DNA from: Clostridia bacterium
GTDB taxonomy: Bacteria > Bacillota > Clostridia > Christensenellales > CAG-138
DNA: 47,524 bases
Reading direction: 5' to 3'
NCBI GenBank assembly: GCA_017509785.1
Contig: JAFWOT010000019.1
Location: forward strand, 1 to 47,524
Position numbers and translations under genes: made by a program. The notes below the pieces were generated by a model. The model saw nothing but the letters and a program-made list of their open reading frames with translations, searched no databases and was not told the origin of the DNA. Numbering within the stretch: the stretch's first letter is position 1; every line of letters begins with the position of its first letter. Below are positions 1 through 7,474 of this stretch, one piece after another.

Positions 1-30
1 CGTATTTGCGGCTGATTGATTTCGGAACGA

Positions 31-133
31 TGATATGTCCCGCAGGAGCGGAAGAAGATGTTTGAGCGATCGCGGTTCCGCGGCTCTCGCGCCGCGTACG
101 CGCTGACCCGCGCGGCTCGCTCAGCTCGCGATC
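31..133 (-). repeat. Dispersed GC-rich repeat, copy A (MITE-like)
   Basis: One of four related non-coding blocks in the window (others near 1501, 27676 and 32549). Shared landmarks on the plus strand are an ATATG-x-CYCGCAGG-x-GCGG start, a GATCGCGGTTCCGCG core and a GGCTCGCTCAGCTCGCGATCA end. This copy lacks the central CCGAAAAA/TTTTTCGG hairpin seen in B, C and D. Its inner end lies in a feoA frame and supplies the stop codon. Boundaries are approximate, set by eye. Confidence 0.6.
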
Positions 134-216
134 ATCCTGCGCCTTACGGCGCCTTCGCCGTGGAGCTTGACCACAGTCGCGGTCGAGCCGATGGGAACTT
201 CCCTCAATGTCTTCAT
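121..216 (-). pseudogene. feoA: FeoA-like gene truncated at its 3' end by repeat copy A
   Basis: The 31-codon frame starts with an ATG 20 nt after the upstream feoA gene and has a strong AAGGAGGAG ribosome site. It reads MKTLREVPIGSTATVVKLHG, then EGAVRRRMIAS and a TGA. This matches the first third of FeoA (SH3-like ferrous iron transport accessory protein, normally about 70-75 residues), where RRRMxDMG is expected. Homology stops where the repeat begins, and no FeoA remainder or feoB start is readable between 1 and 120. The intact ribosome site suggests a recent loss. I infer that a feoB may lie beyond the window edge, but nothing here shows it. Confidence 0.7.
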
Positions 217-236
217 GTATGCTCCTCCTTTTTTAT

Positions 237-449
237 TCAGATCATTATCCTGCGCGCAAGCTCCGCGGAGAGCGCCACGCGGCTTTCCTTGACTTTGACG
301 ATTATGTTGCCGCCGAGCTCGGTGATCACGCTCACCCTTTCGCCGACGGTGAAACCCATGTCCTCAAGGTGCTTCTTGACGTCCGGAGACCCGCCCACTT
401 TTTTTATGACGAGCTCCTCGCCGGAATCTGCCAGACTTAACGGCATCAT
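237..449 (-). CDS. feoA: FeoA family protein
   Basis: This 70-residue protein has the size and sequence of a complete FeoA domain (SH3-like beta barrel), with the characteristic HLEDMGFTVGERVSVI segment around residues 27-42 and a final strand ending ALSAELARRIMI. FeoA proteins act in the cytoplasm with the FeoB membrane GTPase in ferrous iron uptake. The start follows an AAGGAG site by 8 nt; a second ATG comes immediately after. It is first in a two-gene unit with the truncated feoA downstream. Its promoter is consensus-perfect and is covered by three palindromes that probably bind the divergently encoded DtxR-type regulator, so iron repression is likely. Confidence 0.85.
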   Translation of the reverse strand: MMPLSLADSGEELVIKKVGGSPDVKKHLEDMGFTVGERVSVITELGGNIIVKVKESRVALSAELARRIMI

Positions 450-473
450 GGGATCAGCTCCTTTCGCGCTTTC

Positions 474-491
474 GGTTAGTAAGTGCTAACC
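474..491. promoter_or_regulatory. Palindromic operator 1 (GGTTAG-N6-CTAACC)
   Basis: Perfect 6-bp inverted half sites GGTTAG and CTAACC with a 6-bp spacer, lying between the feoA promoter and its start codon. The half site equals the DtxR/IdeR half site, but classical DtxR boxes have a much shorter centre. Assignment to the adjacent regulator is inference from position. Confidence 0.7.
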
Positions 492-508
492 GATTCGGCA
501 AATAATTC

Positions 509-526
509 GGTTAGTCTCAACTAACC
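509..526. promoter_or_regulatory. Palindromic operator 2 (GGTTAG-N6-CTAACC)
   Basis: Same architecture as operator 1: identical half sites and identical 6-bp spacing with an unrelated spacer sequence. It starts 35 bp from operator 1 and sits at or just after the expected feoA transcription start. Conservation of half sites but not spacer supports a protein-binding site. Confidence 0.7.
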
Positions 527-533
527 ACATCAC

Positions 534-562
534 ATTATAGTTAACCGCGGCTAACTTGTCAA
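534..562 (-). promoter_or_regulatory. Consensus sigma-A promoter of feoA
   Basis: On the minus strand: TTGACA (562-557), 17-bp spacer, TATAAT (539-534). Both hexamers are exact consensus, which fits a promoter that is strong unless repressed. Confidence 0.9.
539..556. promoter_or_regulatory. Palindromic operator 3 inside the feoA promoter spacer
   Basis: AGTTA and TAACT arms around a palindromic CCGCGG centre, a weaker version of operators 1 and 2. It fills the spacer between the -35 and -10 boxes of the feoA promoter, where a bound regulator would block RNA polymerase. Confidence 0.65.
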
Positions 563-643
563 GCCCTTTTTTCGATAAACGGAAAAAATATTTTTCAAAG
601 GCTCTCCCGAAGCGCGCGACGGATCGAAAATCGCTTTTTTTGC

Positions 644-672
644 TTGCAAAAAACCTCCCCGCGTGCTACAAT
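644..672 (+). promoter_or_regulatory. Promoter of the DtxR-type regulator
   Basis: TTGCAA (644-649), 17-bp spacer, TACAAT (667-672), about 32 nt before the regulator's start codon. No GGTTAG palindrome overlaps it, so autoregulation is not evident. Confidence 0.7.
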
Positions 673-704
673 CAACAAAACGAAGCACGAAAGGAAAATC
701 CATT

Positions 705-1088
705 ATGACAATGCAGGAATCGGGCCAGATGTATCTTGAAACAATACTCGTGCTCTCTAAGAAGCTCGAGCGTGTCCGCTCGGTCGACATTGCCGAACAC
801 ATGGGATATTCAAAGCCCTCCGTGAGCCGCGCCGTCGGTCTCCTCCGCAGGGACGGCTACATAGAGGTGGACGGACTCGGCTCCGTCACTCTGACGGAGT
901 CGGGGCTGAAGGTGGCGGAGACCATCTACGAAAGGCACCGCATACTTTCCGCCGTGCTCGAGGCGCTCGGCGTTTCGCACGAGACCGCGGTCGACGACGC
1001 CTGCAAGCTGGAGCATTACATCAGCGAGGAGTCTTTCGAAGCCGTGAAGCGGTACATCCGCGGGCACAGCGGCTGCGGAAACGATTAA
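705..1088 (+). CDS. DtxR/MntR-family metal-dependent transcriptional regulator
   Basis: This 127-residue protein begins MTMQESGQMYLETILVL, a typical start for the MntR/IdeR family. A winged helix-turn-helix follows at about residues 20-65 (VDIAEHMGYSKPSVSRAVGL, then a wing ending GSVTLTESG). The dimerisation/metal domain is at about 70-125, with H78, the E-x-C-K-LEH segment near residue 105 and later acidic residues. The length fits a short MntR-like regulator without the SH3 domain. The chosen ATG has AGGAAAA upstream, and the longer frame has no ribosome site. It is transcribed away from feoA, so it probably represses the Fe(II) uptake genes through the three palindromes. Whether it senses iron or manganese cannot be told from sequence. 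Confidence 0.88.
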   Translation: MTMQESGQMYLETILVLSKKLERVRSVDIAEHMGYSKPSVSRAVGLLRRDGYIEVDGLGSVTLTESGLKVAETIYERHRILSAVLEALGVSHETAVDDACKLEHYISEESFEAVKRYIRGHSGCGND

Positions 1089-1105
1089 TATATCCGAAAA
1101 ACCCA

Positions 1106-1133
1106 TTGCATTTTTCACGCGCGCGGTTATAAT
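1106..1133 (+). promoter_or_regulatory. Promoter of the DUF1858 gene
   Basis: TTGCAT (1106-1111), 16-bp spacer, TATAAT (1128-1133), followed by a GGAGG ribosome site before the ATG at 1168. Confidence 0.75.
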
Positions 1134-1167
1134 AAGAGCGAAAAATCCACTACAGGAGGTACTCATT

Positions 1168-1374
1168 ATGGAGATCAACAAGAATATGACCATCAACGAG
1201 ATCATCGAGACCGACCGCGGCATCGCCAACATCCTCATGGCGAGCGGCATGCACTGCCTCGGCTGCATCATGGCGAGCGGCGAGAACCTCGAGCAGGCCT
1301 GCGCCGTCCACGGCATCGACTGCGATCAGCTCGTCGGCACCATCAACGATTGGCTCGCGAGCAAGAACGCGTAA
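1168..1374 (+). CDS. DUF1858 redox-disulfide domain protein
   Basis: This 68-residue protein consists of one DUF1858 domain, also known as the hybrid-cluster-protein-associated disulfide domain. The sequence runs from TINEIIETDRGIANILMASG to a closing helix. The signature Cys pair is HCLGC, and further Cys residues (ACAV, DCDQ) follow. Family members are small cytoplasmic proteins found in anaerobes, and the CxxC pair suggests a thiol-redox or metal-binding role; the precise function is unknown. The start follows CAGGAGGTACTCATT. It has its own promoter and a strong terminator, so it is a single-gene unit. Proximity to the iron locus may be incidental. Confidence 0.85.
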   Translation: MEINKNMTINEIIETDRGIANILMASGMHCLGCIMASGENLEQACAVHGIDCDQLVGTINDWLASKNA

Positions 1375-1443
1375 CAAAACGACTGAAACAGGCGCCTAAT
1401 ACCGATACGCATAAGGCAGCCTGCGTCTCATTAACAAACAATT

Positions 1444-1494
1444 AAAGACCGGTACAGAGGATCGATTTCTCCGTACCGGTCTTTGCTTTTGCCG
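1444..1494 (+). terminator. Rho-independent terminator after the DUF1858 gene
   Basis: A 12-bp stem, AAAGACCGGTAC (1444-1455) with GTACCGGTCTTT (1473-1484), then GCTTTTG. The A-rich upstream flank would allow some function in the opposite direction. Confidence 0.85.
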
Positions 1495-1500
1495 TTACAG

Positions 1501-1645
1501 GGATATGACTCGCAGGTGCGGTTCGACGAGCTTGGCAGATCGCGGTTACGCGCCTCTCGCGGCGCGTCGCGCCCACTCGGCTCGAAAAATATTATTTTTC
1601 GGCCACGTGAGCGGCGCTCGCTTTGCTCGCTTATTAGCTCGAATT
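1501..1645 (-). repeat. Dispersed GC-rich repeat, copy B (MITE-like)
   Basis: Begins GGGATATGACTCGCAGGTGC and continues GGTTCGACGAGCTT, GATCGCGGTTACGCGCCTC, GGCGCGTCGCGC and TCGGCTCG. A central hairpin (CGAAAAAT/ATTTTTCG) follows, then GGCCACG and a GCTCGC-rich end. It lies directly beyond the 3' end of the XRE gene and fills most of the gap between two converging genes. No coding sequence is evident. Confidence 0.65.
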
Positions 1646-1653
1646 GCTGATTG

Positions 1654-1929
1654 CTAATTGCTGATTTTTCTGTACTCGAGCAGGTCTCCCGGCTGGCAGT
1701 CGAGCGCGTCGCAGAGCTTGATGAGAGTCGAGACCTTTATGGCCTTCGCCTTGCCGTTCTTCAGTATGGAGAGATTCGATATCGTGATGCCGACCCTGTC
1801 CGCGAGATCGCCGACGCGCATCTTCCTTTTGGCGAGCATCACGTCGATATTGAATATCATCTCACCGGGGAGCGCGAGGCTCTCCTCACGCATCTCGTCG
1901 AGGACTTCCAACGCTTCATCCTTTTTCAT
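1654..1929 (-). CDS. XRE-family helix-turn-helix regulator (DUF2975 partner)
   Basis: A 91-residue protein. The N-terminal ~25 residues are charged (MKKDEALEVLDEMREES). A Cro/C1-type HTH follows at about 26-85 (FNIDVMLAKRKMRVGDLADR, VGITISNLSILKNGKAKAIK, LIKLCDALDCQPGDLLEY), typical of the YozG-like group. It starts 10 nt after the stop of the DUF2975 membrane protein and has an AGGAGG ribosome site, so the two are co-transcribed. This gene pair recurs widely in Firmicutes. The regulator probably controls its own operon, but I see no clear operator beyond the promoter region. No strong hairpin terminator is visible; repeat copy B follows. Confidence 0.85.
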   Translation of the reverse strand: MKKDEALEVLDEMREESLALPGEMIFNIDVMLAKRKMRVGDLADRVGITISNLSILKNGKAKAIKVSTLIKLCDALDCQPGDLLEYRKISN

Positions 1930-1939
1930 GTGCGCCTCC

Positions 1940-2422
1940 TCATATCGTAAGATCGCTCTGCTCCTGGAGCTTCGCCGCCTTTAACACGAGGTGCGAGAGC
2001 CCCGCCGCCGCGACGCAGACCGCGACGCCCGCAAAGCACGCGATGAGCGAGAATATCATGATGCCCGGATGAGTCATGTTGAGCAGCATCATCACCGCGT
2101 TGGCGATGAAGAAATACGCCGAGTCCGCCGCCGCGAGTATCGCAATGACGCCGAGCAGCTTCGCGTTCTGCCTTGAGAACGAGCGGTCGAGCCCGATATT
2201 GCGGGCGATGAGCCACGCGAGCACGAGCGCGGCGATAATGGGCAGGGCGGTCAGCTCGATTATGATGAGCCACGGCACGTAGAGGCTTCGGAACTCCCCG
2301 TCCCCCGCCTCCGCAAGCGGGCCGCCGATCTCCGGCACGACCCAGATATAGACCACCGCAAGGCATAAGGCGACTCCGATTATAATTGTTTTCAGCAGCA
2401 GAGAAAGTGTTTTCTGTGACAT
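1940..2422 (-). CDS. DUF2975 integral membrane protein
   Basis: A 160-residue protein with four predicted transmembrane helices: about 10-30 (LLLKTIIIGVALCLAVVYIW), 50-72 (VPWLIIIELTALPIIAALVL), 90-115 (LLGVIAILAAADSAYFFIAN) and 125-150 (IMIFSLIACFAGVAVCVAAA). This is the DUF2975 pattern; its biochemical role is unknown. I chose the ATG at 2422 because AGGAAGGAGC lies 8 nt upstream. A frame extending to 2485 would run through the promoter. It heads a two-gene operon with the XRE regulator, and such pairs often respond to membrane stress or growth phase, though nothing here shows which. Confidence 0.8.
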   Translation of the reverse strand: MSQKTLSLLLKTIIIGVALCLAVVYIWVVPEIGGPLAEAGDGEFRSLYVPWLIIIELTALPIIAALVLAWLIARNIGLDRSFSRQNAKLLGVIAILAAADSAYFFIANAVMMLLNMTHPGIMIFSLIACFAGVAVCVAAAGLSHLVLKAAKLQEQSDLTI

Positions 2423-2453
2423 TTCAGTTTGCTCCTTCCTGTTATCTGAATTG

Positions 2454-2482
2454 ATTATAACACGGGAGACGGGCGTTGTCAA
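2454..2482 (-). promoter_or_regulatory. Promoter of the DUF2975-XRE operon
   Basis: TTGACA (2482-2477), 17-bp spacer, TATAAT (2459-2454): an exact consensus promoter about 30 nt before the start codon. Confidence 0.9.
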
Positions 2483-2514
2483 CAATAATTTATTGATTTA
2501 CGATAAAATTTTTA

Positions 2515-2542
2515 GGGCGTGCCCCCCGACGGGAACACGCCC
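2515..2542 (-). terminator. Possible terminator after the M16C peptidase gene
   Basis: An inverted repeat, GGGCGTG (2515-2521) with CACGCCC (2536-2542), downstream of the minus-strand peptidase stop. It is followed by AT-rich sequence rather than a clean T-run, so the call is tentative. Confidence 0.4.
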
Positions 2543-2558
2543 CTCCACTATGCTTCGA

Positions 2559-5420
2559 TCAGGCGTCGAATACGGGCATATCGTCGAATTCCGAAAGCCC
2601 CTTCTCGGAGCCGACGACGCAGACCGCGCCGTTTGCCGCGCAGTCCTCGAGGGCAGCCGTGAGGGAGAGGAGCTTTTCGCGGTCGGTCGAGAGTATCTCG
2701 GCGCGAACCTTGCGGGCAAAGTCCGCCGTCCTGCCGCAGAGCAGGTCATGATCGGCCTTCGCGCCCTCATCGGCGGGGGAGCGCAGGGGCTCGGTATCGC
2801 CGACGGTGGAGATTATGTAGCGGGTGAGATCCTCGCCGCCCGCGCAGAATTCGCGGATGAACGCCGCCTCCTCGGAGAATACGCCGATGCTCCTTGCGGG
2901 GGAGGGATCGCGGTAGGTGTAGTGGCAGATGACGCCGTTCTCATCCACTCTGAGGCCGACGCCGTAGGCGCCGCCCTGCACGCGCACGCGGTTCCAGAGG
3001 AAGTTGAGCCCTATCACCTTGGCAAGAACGCGCATGGAGCCGTCGAGCGCGGGAACGAACACGCCCTTCTCGGCGAAATTCGCCTGGGCGGGGATGCGCA
3101 CGCCGAACCTCTCGGGAACGAGGGGATCGTAATGAACGTCGGCTGGAGCGGGCTCGCCCGCGGGCAGGGAGCCGACGAGCGCGTCAATGTTCGCGTCCTC
3201 CGTCACGGTGAGGCCGACCTTAAGGCGCGCCCTCGCGAACGCGCTGTTTTTCAGGAGGCCGAAGAAGCCGACGAGCTCATCGGCCCTCGCGTCGAAGTTC
3301 GCCGCAAGCTCCTTGATAAAGGCGCGGAAGGAATATCCGCCCGCGGCGTCCGTTACGACGGAGCTCGAGAGATAATGCGAGCTGACCGCCGCAAGACCCA
3401 TCGCGTGGCCCGCCATGATAGCGCGCTGCTTGGTGGATTCATCCGCCTGGTTGACTATCTCGCGGATCCTCGCGGGGTCGTTGAAATCGGTCCCGGTCAG
3501 TATCTCGAGGACTATCTCCTCCGCCTTTTCGAGGTTCTCCTCAAGCGCGTCGCAGGAGACGGCGAACCACGGGGTGCAGGAGGAGGCCTCGCGCATGGAG
3601 GCCCTGACCTCGAAGTGCAGGCGGCCGACGTAGGTCTTGATGAGCTTCTGCAGCTCGGAGACCGAATGCTTCCCGGTCGGGAGCTTCGTCAGAAGCGCCG
3701 CCATGAGGCTCGCCTTCGATATCTCGGAAGCCGAAAGGTCGGTGAGGCGGAAGTACAGCGTGAAATGAGCGATCCCGTTGCAGGGGATGCGGTGGATCAT
3801 GTATTCGACTCCGCCGCGCTTCACGGTCTCGGTGGGGATCGTCACGGGTTCCGGGCTTACCTCGTCAAGCGGCAGGACGGGCAGCGTCGCGGTATCCTCG
3901 GGGGAATCGGGCGCCTCCTGCCAGGCGTGCAGGCGGTCGTTCAGGCGGGCAAGCTCGTTCAGATCCGCCTCGTCCATGGAGGCGAGGATCGCCTCCGCGC
4001 GCTCCGCCTCCTCGCGGAGGAGCTCTTCGCCGTAGGTCTTCGACGGGAGCACGGTGAGGACGGACATATTATCGAAATCGAGCAGGAGCTCCGAAAGGAG
4101 CCTGTCGAAGCCGCCGTTTTCTATCTCCGCGCGGAGAGCGGCGATATCGTCGTCGTTTTCAAGATAGAGCATCGGATCCCCGCCGTAGAGGGAGCTCATG
4201 TAGCTCATTATGCCGCGGATGAGGCCCGCGGGCTCCTCCATATCCTTCAGGCGGAAGGCGTAACGGTTGAGGTGCGCTGTGAGGAGGGACTTATCGAGCC
4301 CGCCGCGAAGGAGGTCGTTTACGACCTTCTCCGCCGTCTCGCGGATGGCGGGGGCCTTTTCGGGGTCCGTATTGCGGACGGTCAGCACGAGCTTCGCCTG
4401 CTCCGTCTCGCTCATGGCGGAAAGGTCGACGTCCTCGCCGAGGCCGGCATCGAGTATCGCGCGCTTCAGGGGCGCCTCGTTCGTGTCGGCCAAAAGGGAG
4501 CAGAGCACCTCCGCCATCATTATCCTGCGCTTATCGGCAAAGCCCGCGAATATCCGGCCGAAGCTGACGTGCGAACGCCCATCGGTCGGCTCGTCGGGGC
4601 CGACGGCGTAGAAGACCGTCTTCTTCCCCGGCTTCATCTCCTGCATGGGAATGGGGTGCGCCGCGTCCTGCTTTTCCGCTCCGGAAACGTACTCGTTGAT
4701 GAGCTCCAGAGTCGCCTCAAGGGGGACGGCGCCGTCAAGGTATATCCTCGCGTTGGAGGGGTGATAGTATTTCGCGTACATCGCGCAGTACTGCTCGTAG
4801 GTGAGGTTCGGAATAAAGGCGGGGTCGCCGCCCGAATTGAAGCCGTAGCAGTTATCGGTGTAGAGAAGGGAGTTCATGCCCTCCTCCAGAATATCGTCGA
4901 TGCCCGAGGTCGCGCCCTTCATCTCGTTATAGACGACGCCGTTTATAAAGGGTCTGCCGTCCTCGCCGATCTCCAGATGCCAGCCCTCCTGACGGAAGGC
5001 GTTGGGGTCCTTCACGGAGCGGGGAGCGAAGACCGCGTCAAGATAGACCTCCGTGAGGTTGAGATAATCCCTCTCGTTCCTGCTGGAAACGGGGTAGATG
5101 GTCTTATCCTGGAAGGTCATCGCGTTGAGGAACGTGTTCATGGAGCTCTTCATGAGGTCGACGAAGGGCTCCTTTACCGGGTACTTCGCGGAGCCGCAGA
5201 GCACCGAATGCTCCAGTATGTGGAACACGCCGGTCGAATCCTCCGGCAGGGTCTTGAAGCCAACGCAGAAGAGCTTGTTGTCGCCGCCGTTGTCGAGCCA
5301 GCAGAGCTCCGTACCGACGGTCTCATGGCGCATCTCGTAGAACGTGCCGCCGAGCTCGCGGCTCTCACGCGCGCGCTCGACCTTCCAGTTTTTTATTGTC
5401 TGTCCGACGGAAAGTTTCAT
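2559..5420 (-). CDS. M16C-family zinc metallopeptidase (PreP/presequence-protease-like)
   Basis: This 953-residue protein has the length and organisation of M16C pitrilysin-type peptidases: two homologous halves that form a closed chamber for degrading short peptides. The inverted zinc motif is HILEH at 67-71, and the third ligand is probably E166 in NEMKG. A GGDPAFIPNLTYEQ segment typical of the family is near residues 215-230. Without a signal peptide it is probably cytoplasmic and clears peptides. The ATG at 5420 has GGAGGATC just upstream; the longer frame overlaps the psuG stop. It follows psuG by 19 nt and is probably co-transcribed. PreP is the eukaryotic family name; the native substrate here is not known. 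Confidence 0.9.
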   Translation of the reverse strand: MKLSVGQTIKNWKVERARESRELGGTFYEMRHETVGTELCWLDNGGDNKLFCVGFKTLPEDSTGVFHILEHSVLCGSAKYPVKEPFVDLMKSSMNTFLNAMTFQDKTIYPVSSRNERDYLNLTEVYLDAVFAPRSVKDPNAFRQEGWHLEIGEDGRPFINGVVYNEMKGATSGIDDILEEGMNSLLYTDNCYGFNSGGDPAFIPNLTYEQYCAMYAKYYHPSNARIYLDGAVPLEATLELINEYVSGAEKQDAAHPIPMQEMKPGKKTVFYAVGPDEPTDGRSHVSFGRIFAGFADKRRIMMAEVLCSLLADTNEAPLKRAILDAGLGEDVDLSAMSETEQAKLVLTVRNTDPEKAPAIRETAEKVVNDLLRGGLDKSLLTAHLNRYAFRLKDMEEPAGLIRGIMSYMSSLYGGDPMLYLENDDDIAALRAEIENGGFDRLLSELLLDFDNMSVLTVLPSKTYGEELLREEAERAEAILASMDEADLNELARLNDRLHAWQEAPDSPEDTATLPVLPLDEVSPEPVTIPTETVKRGGVEYMIHRIPCNGIAHFTLYFRLTDLSASEISKASLMAALLTKLPTGKHSVSELQKLIKTYVGRLHFEVRASMREASSCTPWFAVSCDALEENLEKAEEIVLEILTGTDFNDPARIREIVNQADESTKQRAIMAGHAMGLAAVSSHYLSSSVVTDAAGGYSFRAFIKELAANFDARADELVGFFGLLKNSAFARARLKVGLTVTEDANIDALVGSLPAGEPAPADVHYDPLVPERFGVRIPAQANFAEKGVFVPALDGSMRVLAKVIGLNFLWNRVRVQGGAYGVGLRVDENGVICHYTYRDPSPARSIGVFSEEAAFIREFCAGGEDLTRYIISTVGDTEPLRSPADEGAKADHDLLCGRTADFARKVRAEILSTDREKLLSLTAALEDCAANGAVCVVGSEKGLSEFDDMPVFDA

Positions 5421-5439
5421 ATGATCCTCCATAAAAAGC

Positions 5440-6342
5440 TTACAGCGCATTTGCGATCTTCGCTGCGAGGCGCACGTTGTTGTAGACGAGGGCTATATTC
5501 GTTTCGAGGCTTGAGCCGCCCGTCACGTCCTTTATCTCCGCAAGCAGGAAGGGGGTGATATTCTTGCCCTTTATGCCGAGGGAATTCGCCTTTTCGACGG
5601 CGGCCTCTATGACGGCGTCGATCTTCTCCTTATCCATCGAGTACTCCTCGGGCACGGGGTTGACGACGAGCGTCCCTCCCTTTATCCCGAGCTCGTTCTT
5701 CATCCGGATGGCGGCGGCGATCTCCTCCGGGGAATCCATGCGGTAATCCACCCCGAAGCCGGAGGAGCGCGTATAGAAGGCGGGCATTTCCTCCGTGCCG
5801 AAGCCTATGACGGGAACGCCCTTCGTTTCGAGGTATTCGAGCGTGAGGCCGATATCGAGTATGCTCTTTGCGCCCGCGCAGACCACGGCGACGTTCGTGC
5901 GGCCGAGCTCCTCGAGATCGGCGGAGATATCCATGGTCTCCGTCGCGCCCCTGTGCACGCCGCCTATGCCGCCTGTGGCGAAGACCTTTATCCCCGCCAT
6001 GGAGGCAAGTATCATTGTGCCCGCGACGGTCAGTGCCCCGTCGCCGCCCCTTGCTGCGATAACGGCAATATCGCGGCGGCTCGCCTTGGCGACCTTCGCG
6101 CCGGATCTTCCCAGGTATTCGAGCTGCTCATCCGTGAGGCCGACGCAGAGCTTCCCGCCGAGTATCGCGCAGGTGGCGGGCACGGCGCCGTTTTCACGCG
6201 CGATTCGCTCGCAGTTTTTGGCCGTCTCCACGTTCTGCGGGTAGGGCATGCCGTGGGAGATTATGGTGCTTTCGAGCGCGATGACCGGGCGGCCGTTCTT
6301 CAGAGCCTCGGCGACCTCGGGCGAATAGGTGATGTTTGTCAT
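5440..6342 (-). CDS. psuG: Pseudouridine-5'-phosphate glycosidase
   Basis: A 300-residue protein that aligns end to end with PsuG, which reversibly cleaves pseudouridine 5'-phosphate to uracil and ribose 5-phosphate in the cytoplasm. Family signatures are ALESTIISHGMPYPQN (22-37), ATGGIGGVHRGATETMDIS (122-140) and CAGAKSILDIGLTLEYLET. Lys159 is probably the Schiff-base lysine. The kinase PsuK that usually accompanies it is absent from the neighbourhood, so pseudouridine may enter another way. The start has AGGAGAAACG upstream. A TATAAT box lies at 6380-6375, with only a poly-T stretch at the -35 position, which belongs to the terminator of the preceding gene. Confidence 0.95.
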   Translation of the reverse strand: MTNITYSPEVAEALKNGRPVIALESTIISHGMPYPQNVETAKNCERIARENGAVPATCAILGGKLCVGLTDEQLEYLGRSGAKVAKASRRDIAVIAARGGDGALTVAGTMILASMAGIKVFATGGIGGVHRGATETMDISADLEELGRTNVAVVCAGAKSILDIGLTLEYLETKGVPVIGFGTEEMPAFYTRSSGFGVDYRMDSPEEIAAAIRMKNELGIKGGTLVVNPVPEEYSMDKEKIDAVIEAAVEKANSLGIKGKNITPFLLAEIKDVTGGSSLETNIALVYNNVRLAAKIANAL

Positions 6343-6394
6343 ATCGTTTCTCCTGTCAATATAATAAGCAAATAATTATACCATGCTTCACGGC

Positions 6395-6429
6395 AAAAAA
6401 AAAGCCCCGCCCATGTGGAAAGGCGGGGC
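6395..6429 (-). terminator. Terminator after the DUF1002 gene
   Basis: GC-rich stem GGCGGGGC... (6429-6422 with 6411-6404) followed on the minus strand by nine consecutive T residues (6403-6395), about 43 nt after the stop codon. Confidence 0.9.
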
Positions 6430-6471
6430 AAGAGGTGTATGTGGAACCTATTTTAGGTTAGGTTGGCGTGA

Positions 6472-7359
6472 TCAGTCGGCCTTATCGCCGCCGAACCAGT
6501 TGTTCCAGACGTTGGAGAAGAACTCGCCGATGGTCTTTATGAACTCGCCGAGAGTGCGGATGACGCTCTGGACGACCTCGCCGAAGGACTGCGCCTTCTG
6601 AGCGGCCTTCGCCATGTTGACGAGGCGCTGCTGGATCTCCTCGGCGGAGAGGCCCTCGAACATGCGGGCAAGGGTGAATATCTTCTGCGCCTGATCGTCC
6701 GTCAGGGTGACGTCGTACTCCGCGGCGATGCCGTGGATCTTCGCCATGACGTCCTCGTCGTTCATGGTGCGGGTCTCGTCGAGTATCTTCTTGACGTCGC
6801 GGATTATGGCGAGAGCCTCCTCCGAGCCGATGTACTCCGCGAGCTCGCCGGTGGCGATGAGCTCCTCAATGCCGAGATCCTTCGCATAGGAATCGAGGAA
6901 TTCGCCGGTCATATCCTCATAGGCCTTGTAGATGCCGGTGAGCGCGGCGGTGCCGCTGATGGGGCGGGGAGCCCAGATCTTGATGACGGCGTCGGTGATG
7001 CCGGCGGAGATGAGAGCGTTCTCATACATCTCGGCGGTGACGAAGTTGATGTTGTGGGTGGTGATATCGAGGCCGGAGCCCTTCGCGGAGGCGACGATGT
7101 AGATGCTGGAAAGCGCCACGTGGCCGAGCTTCGCGTCGGGGAGCTTGCCTTCGAAATACTGGCGCTCGTCCTTATTGGTGACGGTGGTCAGGGGAGTCTC
7201 CTCCGCGACGCCGAACCATTCGAGCGCCTCGGCCTTCTGCTCCTCGGTGAGATCCGCGCCGAGAGCGACGCGCGCCTCGCCCTCGTTCATTGCGAAGGCG
7301 GGAACTACTGCCATTACCGCGAACAGCGCGGTGAGAATGATTGCTGTAAACTTCTTCAT
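6472..7359 (-). CDS. Secreted DUF1002 protein
   Basis: A 295-residue protein with a classical signal peptide (MKKFTAIILTALFAVMAVVP, cleavage probably after AFA at 23). The DUF1002 core begins ARVALGADLTEEQKAEALEW and continues with TVTNKDERQYFEGKLPD, ALSSIYIVASAKGSGLDITT and PRPISGTAALTGIYKAYEDM, all diagnostic of this YpuA-like family. The C-terminal third is helical and ends in an aromatic amphipathic tail (EFFSNVWNNWFGG) that could contact the membrane. The family is common and uncharacterised in Firmicutes. It has its own AAAGGATG ribosome site and a strong terminator. The promoter is not clear; a TATATA stretch lies in the 115-nt gap upstream. Confidence 0.88.
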   Translation of the reverse strand: MKKFTAIILTALFAVMAVVPAFAMNEGEARVALGADLTEEQKAEALEWFGVAEETPLTTVTNKDERQYFEGKLPDAKLGHVALSSIYIVASAKGSGLDITTHNINFVTAEMYENALISAGITDAVIKIWAPRPISGTAALTGIYKAYEDMTGEFLDSYAKDLGIEELIATGELAEYIGSEEALAIIRDVKKILDETRTMNDEDVMAKIHGIAAEYDVTLTDDQAQKIFTLARMFEGLSAEEIQQRLVNMAKAAQKAQSFGEVVQSVIRTLGEFIKTIGEFFSNVWNNWFGGDKAD

Positions 7360-7474
7360 GATATCTCATCCTTTCGGTGTGTTTTGGTTGGATGCGGGCC
7401 GCCGCGTTTTGCATTGCCCCCGCGTTACATCTATATAACGGCTCAGCACGCGCCGCGGTTCCATATATTTTTTG

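Noticed and set aside
58..489. Plus-strand frame across the feoA region
   Set aside because: It runs through the repeat, two feoA frames and the operators, has no ribosome site, and its protein resembles nothing.
2451..5558. Very long open frame on the plus strand (about 1035 codons) opposite the M16C peptidase
   Set aside because: It mirrors the peptidase gene, has Arg/Glu/Gly-biased composition without recognisable domains and no ribosome site. Long antisense frames are expected in GC-rich genes.
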